Shown here: piece by piece, positions 17,604-27,081 of the stretch
Layout: the number at the start of each line of letters is the position of its first letter
How positions within the stretch are numbered: position 1 is the stretch's first letter
Source: Myxococcales bacterium
GTDB taxonomy: Bacteria; Myxococcota_A; Polyangia; Nannocystales; Nannocystaceae
Reading direction: 5' to 3'
Length of the DNA: 64,000 bases
NCBI GenBank assembly: GCA_014240065.1
Contig: JAAZXR010000010.1
Span: forward strand, 1-64,000
Translations under genes and position numbers: made by a program
Notes under the pieces: model-generated
What the model saw: the letters and a program-made list of their open reading frames with translations, nothing else
Database searches by the model: none
What the model was told of the DNA's origin: nothing

Positions 17604-18742
17604 TATTGATCGACGTAGGCCTCGTGCGCTTCCCGTGTCTTGGAGAAGGCGTGGGTGCCGTCGTTGCGGGAGACGAAGTACAAGAACCCATGGCGCTCGG
17701 GATCCATCACCGCCTCCAACGCGGCCTTGCCCGGGTTCGCGATGGGACCCGGAGGGAGCCCCTCACGCCTGTAGGTGTTGTAGACGTTGTCGCGATCACG
17801 CAGATGCACCCGCCGAATTCGTCCCTTGAAGGTCTGGCAGGCCTTGGACTTGGCGAGCGGCACCGTGCATCCGTAGATGATGGTGGGATCGGTCTGCAAC
17901 AGCTTGGGCTTGAAGCTCCGAAATCGCAGCCGATTGTAGAACACCCCCGCGATCCTCGGCCGCTCTCTTGCCGCGCCGGTCTCTTTCTCGACGATGGAGG
18001 CGAGCGTCACGAGGTCTGCGCGCGTCCAGCTCAGGCTCTTTTGGTTGGCGATGGCCGAGGCCCTGTATCGGCGATACAGATCATCGAACACATCACGATG
18101 CCGTTCGACCATCCGCCCGAGCGCCTTGTCGAGTCCCGCCTTGAGGTCGAAGCGATAGGTGTCTGGAAACAGGTATCCCTCCAACGACGGGCCGCTCACG
18201 CCGACCGACGCCAGGAACGCGGCGTCCCGCATCTTCGCTGCGATGACCGTCTCAGCTCCAAAGCCCGCCTCGCTGAGCGCCTTCGCCACCTGCACCATAT
18301 TCCAGCCCTCTGGGATCGTCACCCGCACCTCCGGCGCCCCGGGTGCGCGGACCAGCTCTTCCAAGATTTCGATGGGCGTCATGCTCGTCGACATCGTATG
18401 CGGGCCCGCGGTGATGCGATTGGCCGCCCCACGCTGCAACACAAACACCTTGAAATACATCGCCTCCTCGTCGCTCAGGACCTCCGCCTTCACCATCATC
18501 TTGAGCACGCCCGGCAAGGAGGTCCCGCGTGGGATGTCAATCGTGACCCGACGCGCCTGCGCACTCATCGGGCGCGCCGGGTAGTCCTCGACCATCCGCC
18601 ACAGCTCGTGCACGCGCGACGCGAGCAGCCCGAGACCTCCGAGCACCAGCAAGAGGGCGAGCCTCTGCGGAATCCGCGAACGCCTGGTCTTGTACCAGCG
18701 ACGCCTCCTACGGGGCACTCGACCGCCCCTCCCCGCCGTCAT
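17594..18742 (-). CDS. mltG: Endolytic murein transglycosylase MltG (YceG-like)
   Basis: A 382-residue inner-membrane lytic transglycosylase that cuts nascent glycan strands and helps set their length. A basic N-terminus precedes one transmembrane helix (IPQRLALLLVLGGLGLLAS), then a LysM-like subdomain (~60-150) and the YceG catalytic domain. The catalytic Glu lies in LASIVEKETG; also visible are GVFYNRLRF, LLQTDPTIIYG, YNTYRREGLPPGPIANPG and FSKTREAHEA. Start ATG 18742 overlaps the end of ruvX by 35 bp. The ruvX-mltG neighbourhood is common in bacteria. Confidence 0.93.
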   Translation of the reverse strand: MTAGRGGRVPRRRRRWYKTRRSRIPQRLALLLVLGGLGLLASRVHELWRMVEDYPARPMSAQARRVTIDIPRGTSLPGVLKMMVKAEVLSDEEAMYFKVFVLQRGAANRITAGPHTMSTSMTPIEILEELVRAPGAPEVRVTIPEGWNMVQVAKALSEAGFGAETVIAAKMRDAAFLASVGVSGPSLEGYLFPDTYRFDLKAGLDKALGRMVERHRDVFDDLYRRYRASAIANQKSLSWTRADLVTLASIVEKETGAARERPRIAGVFYNRLRFRSFKPKLLQTDPTIIYGCTVPLAKSKACQTFKGRIRRVHLRDRDNVYNTYRREGLPPGPIANPGKAALEAVMDPERHGFLYFVSRNDGTHAFSKTREAHEAYVDQYQR

Positions 18743-19157
18743 TGCGCTCGTGGTCCAGCCACCCTTGTAAAATGAACTGAGCCGCGACGGCGTCGATATG
18801 TCGCTTGCGCTTTTTCCGAGAGAGATCGGCCTCCAAGAGCGTCCGCTCGGCGGCGGCCGTGGAGAATCGCTCATCCCAAAAGACGAGGCGGACGTCGCGT
18901 TCTTGTGCCGCCTCCAACGCGCTGACAAACACCCGCACCCGGCGCGAGCGATGACCCTCTGTCCCGTCCAGCTCTAATGGCAGTCCCACCACGATGACCT
19001 CGACTTCGTGGGTGTCCACCAACTCACATATCGCCCGCGCATCCGGCTGTTGTCCCGCTCGCCGCAGCGTCGTCAAGGCGCTCGCGATCGACCCGCTGGT
19101 GTCGCTGATCGCGACCCCAATGGTCTTGCTGCCGACGTCGAGCCCCAGTGCGCGCAT
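18708..19157 (-). CDS. ruvX: RuvX/YqgF putative pre-16S rRNA nuclease
   Basis: A 149-residue RNase H-fold protein of the YqgF family, implicated in maturation of the 16S rRNA 5' end and proposed as a Holliday junction resolvase. Visible: LGLDVGSKTIGVAISD with the first catalytic Asp, VVGLPLELDGTEG, VFWDERFSTAAAERTLLEADLSRKKRKRHIDAVAAQFILQGWL (quoted as the family ending, in parts) with the Glu and final Asp. Complete and of normal length. Sits between secA and mltG on the same strand, 100 bp after secA. Confidence 0.93.
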   Translation of the reverse strand: MRALGLDVGSKTIGVAISDTSGSIASALTTLRRAGQQPDARAICELVDTHEVEVIVVGLPLELDGTEGHRSRRVRVFVSALEAAQERDVRLVFWDERFSTAAAERTLLEADLSRKKRKRHIDAVAAQFILQGWLDHERNDGGEGRSSAP

Positions 19158-19257
19158 GGCCGGATCCTAGCACGTCGGCGCGAGCGTTCTGTACCGATCG
19201 GACCGCGTGCGCGGGACTCCTAACAACAAGCGACGCCCGCGCTCCGCCAAGATGTTC

Positions 19258-22200
19258 CTACGCCCCCGACCTTCGACGGCCGCTCTCGCCCTTGCCGTGG
19301 CAGCTCTTGTAGCGCTTGCCAGACCCACATGGGCACGGGTCGTTCCGACCCACCTTGGGCTTGCTTCGCCCCCGACCTTTGGAGGCTCCCCCTCCTGCCG
19401 CGGCCGCGTTAGATCCCGGCTCGGCGCGCACGCCCGTCTCCTTCGCGATGGCGTCGACCGCTCGCTGGGACGCCGCCCGCACCTGGCCGGCTTGCACGCC
19501 CCGCGCCGCCGCGGCTCCACGCCCTCGCGCCGCCGCCTCGCGCTGCCGCGAGTGCTTGGTGAGCTCGGTCTCGTATTCCGCCCCCTCTTCGGCCAGCTGG
19601 CGCTGCTCCTCGGAGAGCTTCATCTGGACAACTTGGTCGAGCACGCTGGTCTCAATGCTCGACCACATGGCGCTGAACATCTCGAATCCGCGGATCTTGT
19701 ACTCGTTCTTGGGGTTTCGCGTGGCGTAGGAGAGCAGGCCGATCCCCGTGCGCAGGGCGTCAATATTCTTGAGGTGGGCGATCCACTGATCGTCGATCTC
19801 TTTCAAATAGATCTGACGCACGTAGAACAAGAACACGTACAGCGTCTGCTCCTCCTCGCGCGCGAGCAGCGACGCCTCCACAACCTTCCAGCAGTCGTTG
19901 ACGAGCTTGTCGAGGTTATCTCGCACCTGCGAGAGATCCATCTCGACGTAGAAGCGGGTCTTCATCGACTCTTCCAGCCCCTCGAGATCCCAGTCATCCG
20001 GGTGTACGTCCTCGGGACACAGGTCGGCGACGATCGCCTCCACCGATTTGAACGCCAAGTCATGGATCCGTTCACGCTGCTGTATCAAGGAGCGCGCGAC
20101 CGTGTCGCTGCTGACCTCGAGAATCTTCGCGCGGTCTTCTCGAACCGACTCAAGATCCACGAGCGCACCATAGTGCCTGTAGAGCTCGTGTCCGAGCGCG
20201 CGCGCGTCGATCCCTCCTTCGGGGAAGCCTCCTTCCGTAGGCTCCGCGCCGGTCTGCTCCGCCGCCGCCGCGCTACAAAAAGCGGTGACGATCGCGTTTA
20301 CGCGGGGTTGGACCAGCTCAATCATCGTCGGCACGGTGTGCGGCCCCGAGGTGTCTGGTGGCGGCGGCAGCTTGTCTTGCTGCTCTTTGCGGGCCTCCTC
20401 ATCGAGGATCTCCGGCGCGTACCTGCCCTCTAGAATTTGCTTGCGAAGGGCGTAGATCGCCTTGCGCTGCTCATTCATCACGTTGTCGTATTCGAAGATA
20501 TTCTTGCGCGTGTCGAAGTGCATCGCCTCGACTTTTTCTTGCGCGTTCTCGATGGAACGATTCACGAGCGGCGCCTCGATGGGCACGTCGTCCTCCATCC
20601 CCAACCGCTCCATCAGCCCCATGATCCGATCCGCGCCGAAGATGCGCATCAGGTCATCCTCGAGCGACAGGTAAAACTGCGAACGACCTGGATCCCCTTG
20701 ACGGCCGGAGCGACCGCGGAGTTGGTTGTCGATGCGGCGGCTCTCGTGACGCTCCGTCCCGACGATGAGGAGCCCGCCGAGGCCGAGGATCTGCTCTTTC
20801 TCCACGTCGCACTGCGATTTGATCTGCTCGTGGATCGCGGAGAATCCCTCAGCGTCCTGCTCTGGATCCACCTGCTCCCGCGCCATCATCTCCGAGTTTC
20901 CCCCCAAGACGATATCCGTCCCGCGACCGGCCATATTGGTGGCCACGGTCACCGCGTGCTTGCGACCCGCCTGCGCCACGATGAAGGCCTCACGGGCGTG
21001 GTTCTTCGCGTTCAGCGTGTTGTGCTGAATTTTGGCGTTGTCGAGCAGCTGGTGGATGACCTGCGACTTCTCGACGCTGGCGGTGCCGACCAAGACCGGC
21101 TGACCGCGCTCGTGCGCGTCGCGGATCGAATCGACCACCGCGATCAGCTTCCCGCGCTCATTCTTGTAGACCAGGTCGTCGGCGTCGTCGCGCGTGATGG
21201 GTCGGTTCGTAGGGATCACCATCACGTCAAGGTTGTAGATCTTATGAAACTCCTCCGCTTCGGTCTCCGCCGTCCCTGTCATCCCTGACAGCTTGCGGTA
21301 CATGCGGAAATAGTTCTGGTAGGTGATCGTGGCGAGGGTCTGGCTCTCCGGTTGAATCGGCACCCCCTCCTTGGCCTCGATCGCCTGATGCAGCCCGTCG
21401 CTCCAACGCCGCCCCGGCATCTTCCGGCCGGTGAATTCGTCGACGATGACGATCTCGCCACGCTCCACGAGGTACTGCACGTCTTTTTTGTAGATCGTGT
21501 TGGCCCGAAGCGCCTGATTCACGTGATGCAAGAGCTCGGAGTTCTCTTCGTCGTAGAGGTTGGAGCACGACAGCATCTGCTCGACGCGGTCCACGCCGCT
21601 GTCCGTCAAGAGCACGCTCTTGGCCTTCTCGTCGAGGATGTAGTCGAGATCGCGGCGCAGCGACGGGATGACCCGATCAACCGTGGTGTAGGTCTCTGCC
21701 GGTTTCGCGCTCTCCCCCGAGATGATCAAGGGCGTCCGCGCCTCGTCGATCAAAATGGAATCGACCTCATCCACGATCGCGTAGTGCAGATCTCGCTGCA
21801 CGTACTTCTCAATCGTCTCCTTCATATTGTCGCGGAGATAGTCGAAGCCGAACTCGTTGTTGGTCCCGTAGGTGATGTCGCTGCGATAGGAGCGCTGGCG
21901 CTCGAAGGGCGAAAGGCCGTGCACGATGGCGCCGCAGCTCATCCCCAAGAAGCGATAGACCTGCCCCATCCACTCCGCGTCACGGGAGGCGAGGTAGTCG
22001 TTGACCGTGACGAGGTGGGCGCCCTTCCCCTCCAAGGCGTTGAGGAATAGCGCCGAGGTGGCGGTGAGGGTCTTGCCCTCGCCCGTGCGCATCTCGACGA
22101 TCTTGCCTTGATGCATGGCGATTCCACCGATCAACTGCACGTCGTAATGGCGCATTCCGATGGCGCGCCACGCCGCCTCGCGGACCGCCGCGAACACCTC

Positions 22201-22395
22201 GGGGAGCATGGCGTCGAGGGTCTCTCCCCGTGACAAACGCTCCCGAAACTCGGACGCCTTGCCGCGAAGCTGCTCATCGGAGAGGGTCTTGAGCCCCGCC
22301 TCGAGTCCATTAATGCGTTCCACCAACGGGCGAACCCGATTGATCTGTCGGTCGTGCTTGGTGCCGAAGGCTTTTCTAAAGAGCTTGGTGAACAT
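19258..22395 (-). CDS. secA: Preprotein translocase ATPase SecA
   Basis: A 1045-residue SecA, the motor driving unfolded proteins through SecYEG. NBD1 shows Walker A EMRTGEGKT and IVDEVDSILIDEARTPLI. The preprotein-crosslinking domain, NBD2 (VGTASVEKSQ, TNMAGRGTDIVLGGN), the helical scaffold/wing domains and a Gln/Arg/Ala-rich linker follow. It ends in the zinc-binding SEC-C motif NDPCPCGSGKRYKSCHG, which contacts SecB and ribosomes. At 1045 residues it exceeds E. coli SecA (901), mainly through the acidic insertion around 720-760 and the linker. Head of the secA-ruvX-mltG block, divergent from the LD-carboxypeptidase gene. Confidence 0.97.
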   Translation of the reverse strand: MFTKLFRKAFGTKHDRQINRVRPLVERINGLEAGLKTLSDEQLRGKASEFRERLSRGETLDAMLPEVFAAVREAAWRAIGMRHYDVQLIGGIAMHQGKIVEMRTGEGKTLTATSALFLNALEGKGAHLVTVNDYLASRDAEWMGQVYRFLGMSCGAIVHGLSPFERQRSYRSDITYGTNNEFGFDYLRDNMKETIEKYVQRDLHYAIVDEVDSILIDEARTPLIISGESAKPAETYTTVDRVIPSLRRDLDYILDEKAKSVLLTDSGVDRVEQMLSCSNLYDEENSELLHHVNQALRANTIYKKDVQYLVERGEIVIVDEFTGRKMPGRRWSDGLHQAIEAKEGVPIQPESQTLATITYQNYFRMYRKLSGMTGTAETEAEEFHKIYNLDVMVIPTNRPITRDDADDLVYKNERGKLIAVVDSIRDAHERGQPVLVGTASVEKSQVIHQLLDNAKIQHNTLNAKNHAREAFIVAQAGRKHAVTVATNMAGRGTDIVLGGNSEMMAREQVDPEQDAEGFSAIHEQIKSQCDVEKEQILGLGGLLIVGTERHESRRIDNQLRGRSGRQGDPGRSQFYLSLEDDLMRIFGADRIMGLMERLGMEDDVPIEAPLVNRSIENAQEKVEAMHFDTRKNIFEYDNVMNEQRKAIYALRKQILEGRYAPEILDEEARKEQQDKLPPPPDTSGPHTVPTMIELVQPRVNAIVTAFCSAAAAEQTGAEPTEGGFPEGGIDARALGHELYRHYGALVDLESVREDRAKILEVSSDTVARSLIQQRERIHDLAFKSVEAIVADLCPEDVHPDDWDLEGLEESMKTRFYVEMDLSQVRDNLDKLVNDCWKVVEASLLAREEEQTLYVFLFYVRQIYLKEIDDQWIAHLKNIDALRTGIGLLSYATRNPKNEYKIRGFEMFSAMWSSIETSVLDQVVQMKLSEEQRQLAEEGAEYETELTKHSRQREAAARGRGAAAARGVQAGQVRAASQRAVDAIAKETGVRAEPGSNAAAAGGGASKGRGRSKPKVGRNDPCPCGSGKRYKSCHGKGESGRRRSGA

Positions 22396-22550
22396 GGTGA
22401 AAAGAGCGTCAGTTGCGCACTTGGAGGGGGAGAAGTGGGGATCCTAGGGATCTCAGCGCCGCATGTCCACGCCGCCCCAATCCGCAGGCAGACGAGTACA
22501 CTGGGCCCGCGCGGGTCGACGGTACTAGACGCTGCGCCGCGTCTGACGCA

Positions 22551-23525
22551 ATGTCCCACAGATCGTCACCATTCTCCGCCAAGATTCACGTGCTGGCTCC
22601 CGCGGGTCCGGTCCCGGTGGACAAGCTGCGCGCCGGCATGAAGGTGGCGGATCGCCACGGCGCCATCCAGTGGCAACTTGCGCCCAACGTCGAGCAACGG
22701 GAGGGCTATTTCGCCGGGGACGACGCAGCGCGGCTCGCGGGGATCTTGGGCGCCCTGCGTGACCCGGAGGCGCACACCGCCTGGTGCGCCCGGGGTGGCT
22801 ACGGCACGACGCGCCTGCTCACCTCCTTGAGTCAAGCGCTCCAGGCGAACCCGCGCAAGCAGGACGGGCCCCGCGCGATGCACCCCAAACGACCCTTCAT
22901 CGCGGGCTTCTCCGACGTCACCGCGCTGCTGTGTTGGGCCTGGACACACCGCGGCGCACCCGGCGTCCACGGCCCCGTGCTGACGCAGCTGGCGTCCGTG
23001 CCGCTCGAAGACCAACAACGGGCCTGGGACGCCATCGCTGGTGAGCCCCCTCCGCCGCTGGAGGTCGCGGGAGACGCGTCGTGTGTCTCTGTCGGGGGCA
23101 GCGTCGAAGGCCGGCTCATCATCGGGAACCTTGAGGTGTTGCGCAGCCTCATCGGCACGCCCTCCATGCCCTCACTCGACGGATGTATTTTGGCGCTGGA
23201 GGAGGTGGGCGAGCGCCCCTATCGGATCGACCGCGCCTTGACCCACCTGCACGGCTCCGGCGCGCTGCGTGGTGTTCGGGGCGTGGCCCTCGGACAGTTC
23301 ATCGGGTGCCTCGAACCTGAGGGCACTTTAAGCGCAGGCGCATCCGCCCTCGAGGTGGCCCACGAACGACTTGAGAGGCTTGAGGTGCCCGTGGTCAGCG
23401 GCTTCCCCTTCGGCCACGACCCCGCCCGCAACGCCGCCCTGATCTTTGGTGGCCACGTGCGACTCGAAGCGGATCACGGCACGCTGCTCTCGCTGGAAGG
23501 TCTCGAAGAAGCGGCGCGGCCCTGA
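22551..23525 (+). CDS. LD-carboxypeptidase, S66 family
   Basis: A 324-residue LdcA-like peptidase that removes the terminal D-Ala from murein tetrapeptides during wall recycling. Visible: IHVLAPAGPV near the start, AWCARGGYGTTRLL, the nucleophile Ser in FIAGFSDVTALL, the HGPVLTQL region, and the Glu-containing ILALEEVGERPYRIDRALT; the C-terminal half carries the family His. No signal peptide, consistent with the cytoplasmic enzyme. ATG 22551 (MSHRSS). Convergent with the ABC exporter gene, with 10 bp between the stops. Confidence 0.92.
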   Translation: MSHRSSPFSAKIHVLAPAGPVPVDKLRAGMKVADRHGAIQWQLAPNVEQREGYFAGDDAARLAGILGALRDPEAHTAWCARGGYGTTRLLTSLSQALQANPRKQDGPRAMHPKRPFIAGFSDVTALLCWAWTHRGAPGVHGPVLTQLASVPLEDQQRAWDAIAGEPPPPLEVAGDASCVSVGGSVEGRLIIGNLEVLRSLIGTPSMPSLDGCILALEEVGERPYRIDRALTHLHGSGALRGVRGVALGQFIGCLEPEGTLSAGASALEVAHERLERLEVPVVSGFPFGHDPARNAALIFGGHVRLEADHGTLLSLEGLEEAARP

Positions 23526-23535
23526 GCGCGCTCGA

Positions 23536-25371
23536 TCACCGATATCCCGCGGCCTGAAGCTCGAACAGGCGCGCGTAGCGACCGCCTCGCTCCACGAGGT
23601 CCTCGTGGCTCCCCCGCTCCACCACGCGCCCGTGATCGAGCACCAAGATCGTGTCGGCGCTGCGCACGGTGGAGAAGCGGTGGGAGATCAAGATGGCCAT
23701 CTTGTCACGGGCGAGCCCTTGCACGTGCTCAAAGACCTTCGCCTCGGCCTCCGCGTCCATCGCCGCCGTCGGCTCATCCAGCACGAGCACGTCGGCACCC
23801 GCGCGCATGAACGCCCGCGACAGCGCGACCTTCTGCCACTGGCCGCCCGACAGCTCGCGTCCGTCCTCGAACCACCGACCCAGCTGGGTCTGATAGCCAC
23901 GCTCAAAATCGTCGATGAACGGCGCCGCCATGCCTTGCTCCGCGGCCGCCTCCCACCGCTCCTCATCGAGCAGGTGGTCCACGTCTCCCACCCCAATATT
24001 CTCGCCGACCAGCAATTGGTAGCGCGCAAAGTCTTGAAAAATCACCCCCACCCGCGAGCGCAACGCGGACGGCTCCCACGTCTCGAGAGGGGATCCATCG
24101 AGCAAGATCCGGCCGCGAGACGGCTCGTAGAGGCGGGTGAGCAGCTTGATCAAGGTGGTCTTGCCGGACCCGTTCTCACCCACCAGCGCCAGCGCCTCAC
24201 CCGGGCGCAGGTGAAAGCTCACCTCCTCGAGCGCGGCGGACTCGGTGCCGGGGTAGGTGAAGCTTACGGACTCAAACCGCAGCCCGTCTCCCACGGATTC
24301 CCCCTCGACGAGCGCGCCCTCCTTTTGCTCGGACCGCTGCTCGAGATACTCGTACAGATTGGACAGGTAGAGGTTGTCCTCATACATCCCGCCGATCGCG
24401 CTCAAGCTCGCCGCGACGGCGCCTTGACCCTGCTTGAACAACATCAGGTACATGGTCATTTCGCCCAGCGAGATGGCCCCTGCGGCCGTCTCCAACACGA
24501 TCCACGCGTAGGCGCCGTAAAACGCCCCCGTGCTGATGAGCCCCACCGCGAAGCCCCACGCCCCGCGCCGCAGGGTGAGGCGTCGGTCGTCTTTGAACAC
24601 GGTCTCGAAGATGCCTCGATATCGACCCAACAAGGTCTCCCCGAGTCCAAAGAGCTTCACCTCCTTGACGTAGTCCTCCCGCGCGAGGACCGTCTCAAGA
24701 TACATCTGCTTGCGGGCCTCGGGCGAGCGCCAACGAAACAAGCGGAACGCCTCTCCCGAGAACTTCGTCTCCACGAAAAACGCGGGGATCCCCGCCACGG
24801 CGAGCAACACCACCGCGACCCCCGAGAACTGCCACAGCAAGATCCCGTAGCTCACCAGTGAGATCGCGTTTTGCACGAGCCCGAAGGTCTTTGTCACCAG
24901 ACCCAAGGGGCGCACCGAGGCCTGCCGACGCGCGCGGGTGAGCTTGTCGTAAAACTGGGGGTCTTCGAAGTGTTGGAGCTCAAGCTCGAGCGCCTTCTGC
25001 AAAATCATCACGTTCACGCGATGGCCGAGCAGCGCCCGAAGCAGGCTCTGAGCGACGCTCACGCCACGACCGATGCCGGCGATGCCCACGAAGATGAGGG
25101 CCTCCACGCCCACCCATTGCAACGCCACCGTCACCAGCTCCTCGCTGCCACCGCTCGCACCCGCCGCCACCACCGCGTCCACGATCTTTTGGCCGACCCA
25201 CGCCGCGGCCGCCGGCAGCACCCCGCCGATGAGCGTCAAGACCACAAAGAGGAGCGTGAGGGTCCGGCTCGTCTCCCAGACCAAACGCACGGCGGCGCGG
25301 GTGTAGCCGAAGACCTCCGTGAATCCTCGCAGCCCTCGCCCTTGGGGCTCCTCCCGATGATGCGCGACCAT
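23536..25371 (-). CDS. ABC exporter, fused permease and ATPase
   Basis: A 611-residue half-transporter of the lipid/drug/peptide exporter class. The N-terminal ~320 residues carry the transmembrane helices (LTLLFVVLTLIGGVLPAAAAW and others). The nucleotide-binding domain (~350-600) has Walker A VGENGSGKTT, a Q-loop, signature LSGGQWQKVALSRAF, Walker B VLVLDEPTAAMDA and the switch His in ISHRFST. It probably works as a homodimer. Cargo cannot be deduced. Start ATG 25371 (MVAHHREE) preferred over an in-frame start 12 codons upstream. It follows the Ton cluster after a terminator, so is probably a separate unit. Confidence 0.9.
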   Translation of the reverse strand: MVAHHREEPQGRGLRGFTEVFGYTRAAVRLVWETSRTLTLLFVVLTLIGGVLPAAAAWVGQKIVDAVVAAGASGGSEELVTVALQWVGVEALIFVGIAGIGRGVSVAQSLLRALLGHRVNVMILQKALELELQHFEDPQFYDKLTRARRQASVRPLGLVTKTFGLVQNAISLVSYGILLWQFSGVAVVLLAVAGIPAFFVETKFSGEAFRLFRWRSPEARKQMYLETVLAREDYVKEVKLFGLGETLLGRYRGIFETVFKDDRRLTLRRGAWGFAVGLISTGAFYGAYAWIVLETAAGAISLGEMTMYLMLFKQGQGAVAASLSAIGGMYEDNLYLSNLYEYLEQRSEQKEGALVEGESVGDGLRFESVSFTYPGTESAALEEVSFHLRPGEALALVGENGSGKTTLIKLLTRLYEPSRGRILLDGSPLETWEPSALRSRVGVIFQDFARYQLLVGENIGVGDVDHLLDEERWEAAAEQGMAAPFIDDFERGYQTQLGRWFEDGRELSGGQWQKVALSRAFMRAGADVLVLDEPTAAMDAEAEAKVFEHVQGLARDKMAILISHRFSTVRSADTILVLDHGRVVERGSHEDLVERGGRYARLFELQAAGYR

Positions 25372-25416
25372 GCCGGTAGTGTGGACAAGGACGCCTCCGG
25401 GCTCCACCCCTGACTC

Positions 25417-25454
25417 AAGAAAATAAACGAGGGCGCGCCCCTCGGCACGCCCTC
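25417..25454 (-). terminator. Rho-independent-like terminator after the beta-helix lipoprotein gene
   Basis: Perfect 7-bp stem GAGGGCG (25429-25435) / CGCCCTC (25448-25454) with a 12-nt loop. On the minus strand it is followed by GTTTATTTTCTT. It lies 26 bp past the stop of the lipoprotein gene and before the ABC exporter start. The arrangement fits an intrinsic terminator closing the Ton cluster. Confidence 0.7.
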
Positions 25455-25479
25455 ATCGTTTCGGGCACAAGGCCGCTCG

Positions 25480-26937
25480 TTACGGCGCGAAGTTAAGCCA
25501 CGCCGCCTGCGTCCAGTCCTCCGCTGCGAGAGGATCGACCGCGCCGAGGTAGGTGACTTGGTCGAACCCCGCGGGCAGCGCCGTCCCCGCGCCGTTGCCC
25601 ACCGCCGAGCTGCCCGGGTCCGGCTGCACGTTGGGTGCGCCCCAGGTCGGGTCGAGCGAGAGGCCGGTGAAGTCTCCGGTGTCCGTGAGGTTGTTGTTGC
25701 CCAGCAGGCTCCCGAGATCACATCCCGACGGGGTCTTGTCGAAGACATCACCGATCGCGATGTCGAAGTCGATGGCGATATTTCCGGCCATCCACTCTGC
25801 GCAGGTCTCGTCGTCTTCCACGATCAGCATGAGCGGAGTCATGCTGGTCGCGTCGTTGGCGTAGTTCCCCAAGATCGAGTTCCAGATCGAGAAGTTCGTC
25901 TGCTCCTTGAGGAAGATGCCCGTGGACTTATCCCCGGTGCCCGAGCCCACCACAGTCGCGTTCGCGATGAGTGGGTTGGTCCGAGGTGTCGCCGCGAAGT
26001 CCCCCCCGTTGGAGATCTCAAAGCCGTTGTCTCCTGCGGGAGCGCTGTCTTGGTGAATCAACACGTACTGGATCTGCCCCGAGAACCCGAGGTCCATGTC
26101 GAGCGAGTCATCGGCCGCGCCGGTGACCACGAGGTGGTCGGCGTCGAAGGAGCCACCAAACATCTCAATACCGTCGTCCGAGCCCATGTGCGACTGCACG
26201 TGGCTCACCGTGGTGTCGGTGCCGCAGCCATAAAACGTGATGCCGTTGAGCTCGTTGCCCGCGGTCACCTCGAAGCCTGCGTACTCCACCCGCACAAACT
26301 CAAGGGAGCCGCAGTTGTGGGTGGGGACGTCGCCGCCGTAGCTCGGGGCGCTGGAGGGGAAGCCCTCCGCGGTGCACGAGGTGCCACAGTTCGCCGGCGC
26401 CTCGCCGATGAGGACGAGTCCTCCCCAATCACCGCGAGCGACGGTCGCGGGGCTGGTCGCGAGCGTGTCGGCGGTGAACACGATGGGCGCGTTCGCGGAA
26501 CCTGACGCCTCCACGCGAGCGCTCTTCTCGATGACGAGCGCGCTGCCCCCTTGGCCCCGAACGGTGGTCCCTGGCTCGATGTCGAGGACGCCATTTGCGA
26601 CGGTGATAAAGTTCTCGAGCACGTAGACCTTGTCACAGGTCCAGACGGCGCCGCCTTCGATGTCTGCGTTCACCGCGACGATGTCGGCGGCGTCCGTGGT
26701 GAGCGGATCCGCACACAGGTCGCCATCGCCGTCTCCGTCGCCATCTCCATCTCCGTCTCCGTCGCCGTCGCCGTCGCCGTCTCCGTCGCCGTCTCCGTCG
26801 CCGTCTCCGTCGCCATCTCCGTCGCCGGAGGAGGAGGAAAGATCGGTGCTGGTGCTTTCTGTGTCATCTGCACATCCAAGCGCGCCCACTACGAGCGGAG
26901 CGATCAAAAGTGCACTGAAGATATTTTTGGTGTTCAT
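25480..26937 (-). CDS. Surface lipoprotein with (Gly-Asp)n linker and beta-helix-like domain
   Basis: A 485-residue protein. Signal MNTKNIFSALLIAPLVVGALGC (lipobox ALGC, shown in one run of family-typical residues) is followed by a Ser/Thr stretch and ~18 Gly-Asp dipeptides, a linker type I associate with Nannocystis-group lipoproteins. The main domain (~75-485) has regularly spaced short strands and the motifs IEPGTTVRGQGGSALVI, RGDWGGLVLIGEAPANC, LEFVRVEYAGFE, MGSDDGIEMFGGSFDADHL and DDSLDMDLGFSGQIQYVL. These suggest a right-handed parallel beta-helix. I recall related GDWGGL proteins next to TonB-dependent receptors in other phyla, matching its place 265 bp after the receptor here. A substrate-binding partner role is inference. 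Confidence 0.8.
   Translation of the reverse strand: MNTKNIFSALLIAPLVVGALGCADDTESTSTDLSSSSGDGDGDGDGDGDGDGDGDGDGDGDGDGDGDGDGDGDLCADPLTTDAADIVAVNADIEGGAVWTCDKVYVLENFITVANGVLDIEPGTTVRGQGGSALVIEKSARVEASGSANAPIVFTADTLATSPATVARGDWGGLVLIGEAPANCGTSCTAEGFPSSAPSYGGDVPTHNCGSLEFVRVEYAGFEVTAGNELNGITFYGCGTDTTVSHVQSHMGSDDGIEMFGGSFDADHLVVTGAADDSLDMDLGFSGQIQYVLIHQDSAPAGDNGFEISNGGDFAATPRTNPLIANATVVGSGTGDKSTGIFLKEQTNFSIWNSILGNYANDATSMTPLMLIVEDDETCAEWMAGNIAIDFDIAIGDVFDKTPSGCDLGSLLGNNNLTDTGDFTGLSLDPTWGAPNVQPDPGSSAVGNGAGTALPAGFDQVTYLGAVDPLAAEDWTQAAWLNFAP
26719..26826 (-). repeat. Hexanucleotide tandem repeat encoding (Gly-Asp)18
   Basis: Eighteen 6-bp units of the form RTC-K-CC on the plus strand (GTCGCC, GTCTCC, ATCTCC, ATCGCC), all encoding Gly-Asp on the minus strand inside the lipoprotein linker. 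Because the unit is two codons, slippage would lengthen or shorten the linker without breaking the frame. Confidence 0.95.
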
Positions 26938-26963
26938 GGGATTCTCCGTAAAGCGTTTGTTCG

Positions 26964-27003
26964 TCGGCGTCTTCGCCGAATGTAGGTCGGCGTCTTCGCC
27001 GAA
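26964..27003. repeat. Two tandem identical hairpins before the lipoprotein gene
   Basis: The 18-bp sequence GTCGGCGTCTTCGCCGAA occurs at 26963-26980 and again at 26986-27003. Each copy contains a perfect 6-bp hairpin TCGGCG-TCTT-CGCCGA. They lie 27-66 bp upstream of the lipoprotein start, inside its probable leader. Confidence 0.8.
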
Positions 27004-27081
27004 CCTCCCGGTTGTGGCAGAGAACTTTGACTTTTGTGTGCTCGTTTGGTGAACACTAGGTCACAAGAAACCATGCGAAGA

